NCBI GenBank assembly: GCA_964392615.1
Contig: CAYMRB010000558.1
Span: forward strand, 1 to 5,514
Source: CAYMRB01 sp964392615
Lineage (GTDB): Bacteria > Planctomycetota > UBA8108
DNA: 5,514 nucleotides
Reading direction: 5' to 3'
The number at the start of each line of letters is the position of its first letter. Position 1 is the first letter of the stretch. Shown in pieces: positions 3,656 to 5,514 of the stretch. The position numbers were made by a program, and so were the translations under genes. Under the pieces are notes generated by a model. It did no database searches, was not told the origin of the DNA, and saw only the letters and a list, made by a program, of their open reading frames with translations.

Positions 3656-5514
3656 TCAATCGAAGAACGTCAACTGGCGCAGGTCGGACTCCGGCTTGCG
3701 GCGCGCGCCTTCGTGCTCGCGACGGTGCAGGAGACGCTCGTCGATGTCCGCGATGAAGCGCGACCACTCCGTGTCGCGCAGCGGGCCCCGCCACGCGCGC
3801 CGGCGCGCTCGCGTCAACACGAGGCGCCTTTCGGCCCGTGTCATGCCGACGAAGAGCAGGCGCCGTTCCTCGTTCAGATCCGTGCGGCTGGTCGCGTCGC
3901 CCGAAGCGTCGTCGCGTGCGTCGTCCGCACTGCGGCGATCTCCATCGCGCAGAAGCGGCAGCAAGCCGTCCTCGCAGCCGACGATGAACACGACCGGGAA
4001 CTCGAGCCCCTTCGCGGCGTGCAGCGTCAGAAGTGACACGCTCTGGGCGCGAGGGTCCCAGAGATCGACGTCGACGCCGAGCTCGATGGCCGCGAGGAAT
4101 CGGTCGACTTCGCCGCCGGTGCTCGCCGCGACAGCATGAAGATCGGGAAGCCAGCGCTCGACGTCCGGATGGTCGGCGCGCTGCTCGGCAGCGATCTCGT
4201 CGAGCCGATCGTGCAGAGGCCGCAGGGACGACGCCGTGCCGTCGACGGCGCGCAGCGCTTCGATGATCGCGCGCACCGCGGGCTGATCGCCGAGCCGGTC
4301 GTGAGATCGCTGCTGATACGGAATGCCGGAGCGATCGAATGCCTCAGCCAACGCGCTCGCCTGGGAGCGAGTGCGATAGAGCACGGCGAAGTCCGCGAAC
4401 GACAGGCCGCTACCGTCGTCGTCGTCGCTGTCGTCGACTCGGCCGCTGTCGAACGAGAAGAACGTCGATCCCCCGATGGCGCGCTCGATCGAGCAGACGA
4501 CGAGCTCGGCCTCGGCCCGTTCGGTCGCGGCAGAGCAGAGCTCGACACGGTCCTGGCCGCCACGGACCTGAGACCGGAGCGAGCGTTCGGGGACGAGGCT
4601 CGTCGGCGCGATCGCCGCGATCGCCGCGTCGACGATGGCTCGCGTCGAGCGATAGTTGCGCTCGAGCGTCACGATCCGCGCGCCCGGATAGTCCGTCGCG
4701 AACGCCTGGAAGCACCGCACGTCCGCCCCGCGGAATCCGTAGATCGCCTGATCCGGATCGCCGATCGCGCAGAGATCGCCGTCCGCGGGCGCCAGGTGGC
4801 GCACCAAGCGATACTGCGATCGGTCGACGTCCTGGTACTCGTCGACCGACACGTGGCGATATCGCGCGCGTAGCCGATCGACGATGTCCGAGTGCGCGTC
4901 GAGAAGCTGAACGGACAGCGCGACGAGGTCGTCGAGGTCGACGCCGCCGATCGCGTCGAGCCCGCGGCGGTAGGCGGTGAAGGCCGCATCCGCCTCTTCG
5001 TCTCGAACCAGCGCCGAATCGACCTCCGCCCGTCGCCACTGCGAGATGCGCTTCTGCCACTGCGCCGCCTCTCTCTCGGAAACCGACAGCTCGCCGCGCA
5101 GGATCGCGCGGGACTCCTCGTCGCCGACGACGCGCAGCGGGCTCGGCAAGCCGAGACGATCGCCGTGTTCCGAGAGGATGCGGAGTCCGAGCGAGTGGAA
5201 CGTCTCCACCGCGACGCGTTGCGCGCACTCCGGAAGCAACGCCTCGAGGCGCTCGCGCATCTCGGCGGCGGCGCGGCGCGTGAACGTGATCGCGAGGCAC
5301 GACCGCGGATCGGCATCCCGCGTCGCGATCAGCGCGGCGATGCGATGCGTCAGCGTACGCGTCTTGCCCGTGCCGGGGCCGGCGACGATGAGCAGGGGGC
5401 CGGATGCCGCCTCGACCGCCGAACGCTGCGCGGAGTCGAGGCCGGCGAGGAGGGGGGCGTCGGAGTCGGCGTCGGTGTCGGAGTCGGCGTCGGTGTCGGA
5501 GTCGGAGTCGGAGT
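3656..5514 (-). CDS. UvrD/PcrA/Rep-family superfamily 1 DNA helicase (N-terminus beyond window edge)
   Basis: ATP-driven 3'-5' DNA helicase of the kind used in repair and replication restart. The frame is open to the right edge. Counting from codon 5510-5512, 618 residues are visible. An acidic linker (about 1-21, Asp alternating with Ser, Thr and Ala) precedes a Q-motif-like LDSAQRSAV, Walker A GPGTGKT (45-51), motif Ia AITFTRRAAAEM (about 74-85), Walker B DEYQD (224-228), motif III GDPDQAIYGFRGA (251-263), motif IV LERNYRST (283-290), motif V TLHAAKGLEF (about 495-504) and motif VI FVGMTRAERRL (about 554-564). All catalytic motifs look intact. The ATG at 5260 cannot be the start because Walker A lies upstream of it. 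The roughly 200 residues between motifs IV and V are fewer than in E. coli UvrD, implying a compact 2B domain, with an acidic Asp/Ser insert at about 359-369. The C-terminus ends in QLTFFD. The linker suggests another domain may precede the helicase. No gene symbol is assigned because UvrD, PcrA and Rep cannot be separated here. Confidence 0.95.
   Translation of the reverse strand, partial: SDSDSDTDADSDTDADSDAPLLAGLDSAQRSAVEAASGPLLIVAGPGTGKTRTLTHRIAALIATRDADPRSCLAITFTRRAAAEMRERLEALLPECAQRVAVETFHSLGLRILSEHGDRLGLPSPLRVVGDEESRAILRGELSVSEREAAQWQKRISQWRRAEVDSALVRDEEADAAFTAYRRGLDAIGGVDLDDLVALSVQLLDAHSDIVDRLRARYRHVSVDEYQDVDRSQYRLVRHLAPADGDLCAIGDPDQAIYGFRGADVRCFQAFATDYPGARIVTLERNYRSTRAIVDAAIAAIAPTSLVPERSLRSQVRGGQDRVELCSAATERAEAELVVCSIERAIGGSTFFSFDSGRVDDSDDDDGSGLSFADFAVLYRTRSQASALAEAFDRSGIPYQQRSHDRLGDQPAVRAIIEALRAVDGTASSLRPLHDRLDEIAAEQRADHPDVERWLPDLHAVAASTGGEVDRFLAAIELGVDVDLWDPRAQSVSLLTLHAAKGLEFPVVFIVGCEDGLLPLLRDGDRRSADDARDDASGDATSRTDLNEERRLLFVGMTRAERRLVLTRARRRAWRGPLRDTEWSRFIADIDERLLHRREHEGARRKPESDLRQLTFFD
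5459..5514. repeat. In-frame hexanucleotide tandem repeat (GTCGGN) encoding an acidic linker
   Basis: Nine full copies of GTCGGN plus two bases run to the window edge. The first six copies form two 18-base blocks (GTCGGA GTCGGC GTCGGT), followed by three GTCGGA units. On the - strand, in the helicase frame, each unit encodes Asp plus Ser, Ala or Thr. The array reaches the last base, so its full length is unknown. A six-base unit means copy-number changes would keep the reading frame. Confidence 0.92.

Noticed and set aside
2658..3794. Long open frame on the - strand spanning the 3' end of the exported-protein gene and the intergenic terminator
   Set aside because: It crosses the terminator and overlaps the end of the helicase in another frame; composition is typical of an antisense shadow.
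4136..4873. 245-codon open frame on the + strand opposite the helicase
   Set aside because: It is antisense to conserved helicase motifs, and its Arg/Ala-rich product shows no domain.
5258..5260. ATG at 5260 (- strand) as the helicase start
   Set aside because: Q-motif, Walker A and motif Ia are encoded upstream of it in the same frame, so starting here would give a helicase without an ATP-binding loop.
5459..5514. CRISPR-like array at the right edge
   Set aside because: The units are contiguous hexamers without spacers and lie in frame within a protein-coding gene; it is a simple tandem repeat.

Overview
The window is GC-rich bacterial DNA (well above 60% GC by eye) with frequent TCGA and CGTCG words. 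An exported helical protein and a PhoR/PhoB-style two-component pair suggest a Gram-negative, high-GC lineage of the planctomycete, deltaproteobacterial or acidobacterial kind. The phylum cannot be fixed from this sequence alone.

Left part (2-1606, + strand): the 3' portion of a membrane sensor histidine kinase gene, cut by the left edge, is followed 12 bases later by a complete OmpR/PhoB-family response regulator gene. They form one two-component operon.

Middle (1607-3655): a 376-base non-coding stretch comes first. It holds a weak terminator-like site, a possible response-regulator-type promoter (two GTGAC half-sites 11 bases apart plus a -10 box), a pyrimidine-rich tract that doubles as a 30-codon hydrophobic ORF, and an ~80-base foldback repeat resembling a degenerate MITE. 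Next is a complete gene for a 514-residue exported protein of unknown function with TPR-like helices. It ends at a clear rho-independent terminator in the gap before the convergent helicase gene.

Right part (3656-5514, - strand): a large 3' portion of a UvrD/PcrA/Rep-type superfamily 1 DNA helicase gene. It carries motifs I-VI, an acidic (Asp-Ser/Thr/Ala) linker encoded by a hexanucleotide tandem repeat at the right edge, and a C-terminal QLTFF that resembles a sliding-clamp-binding peptide. The linker continues off the window, so the true N-terminus, and perhaps an extra N-terminal domain, is not visible.

The two-component pair could regulate the exported-protein gene through the promoter-like site; this is inference. 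The helicase belongs to DNA repair or replication and is probably unrelated to its neighbours. No CRISPR array, tRNA, rRNA or complete mobile element was seen, and I see no convincing new defence or biosynthetic system. The most unusual material is in the 1607-1982 intergenic region and at the two ends of the helicase.
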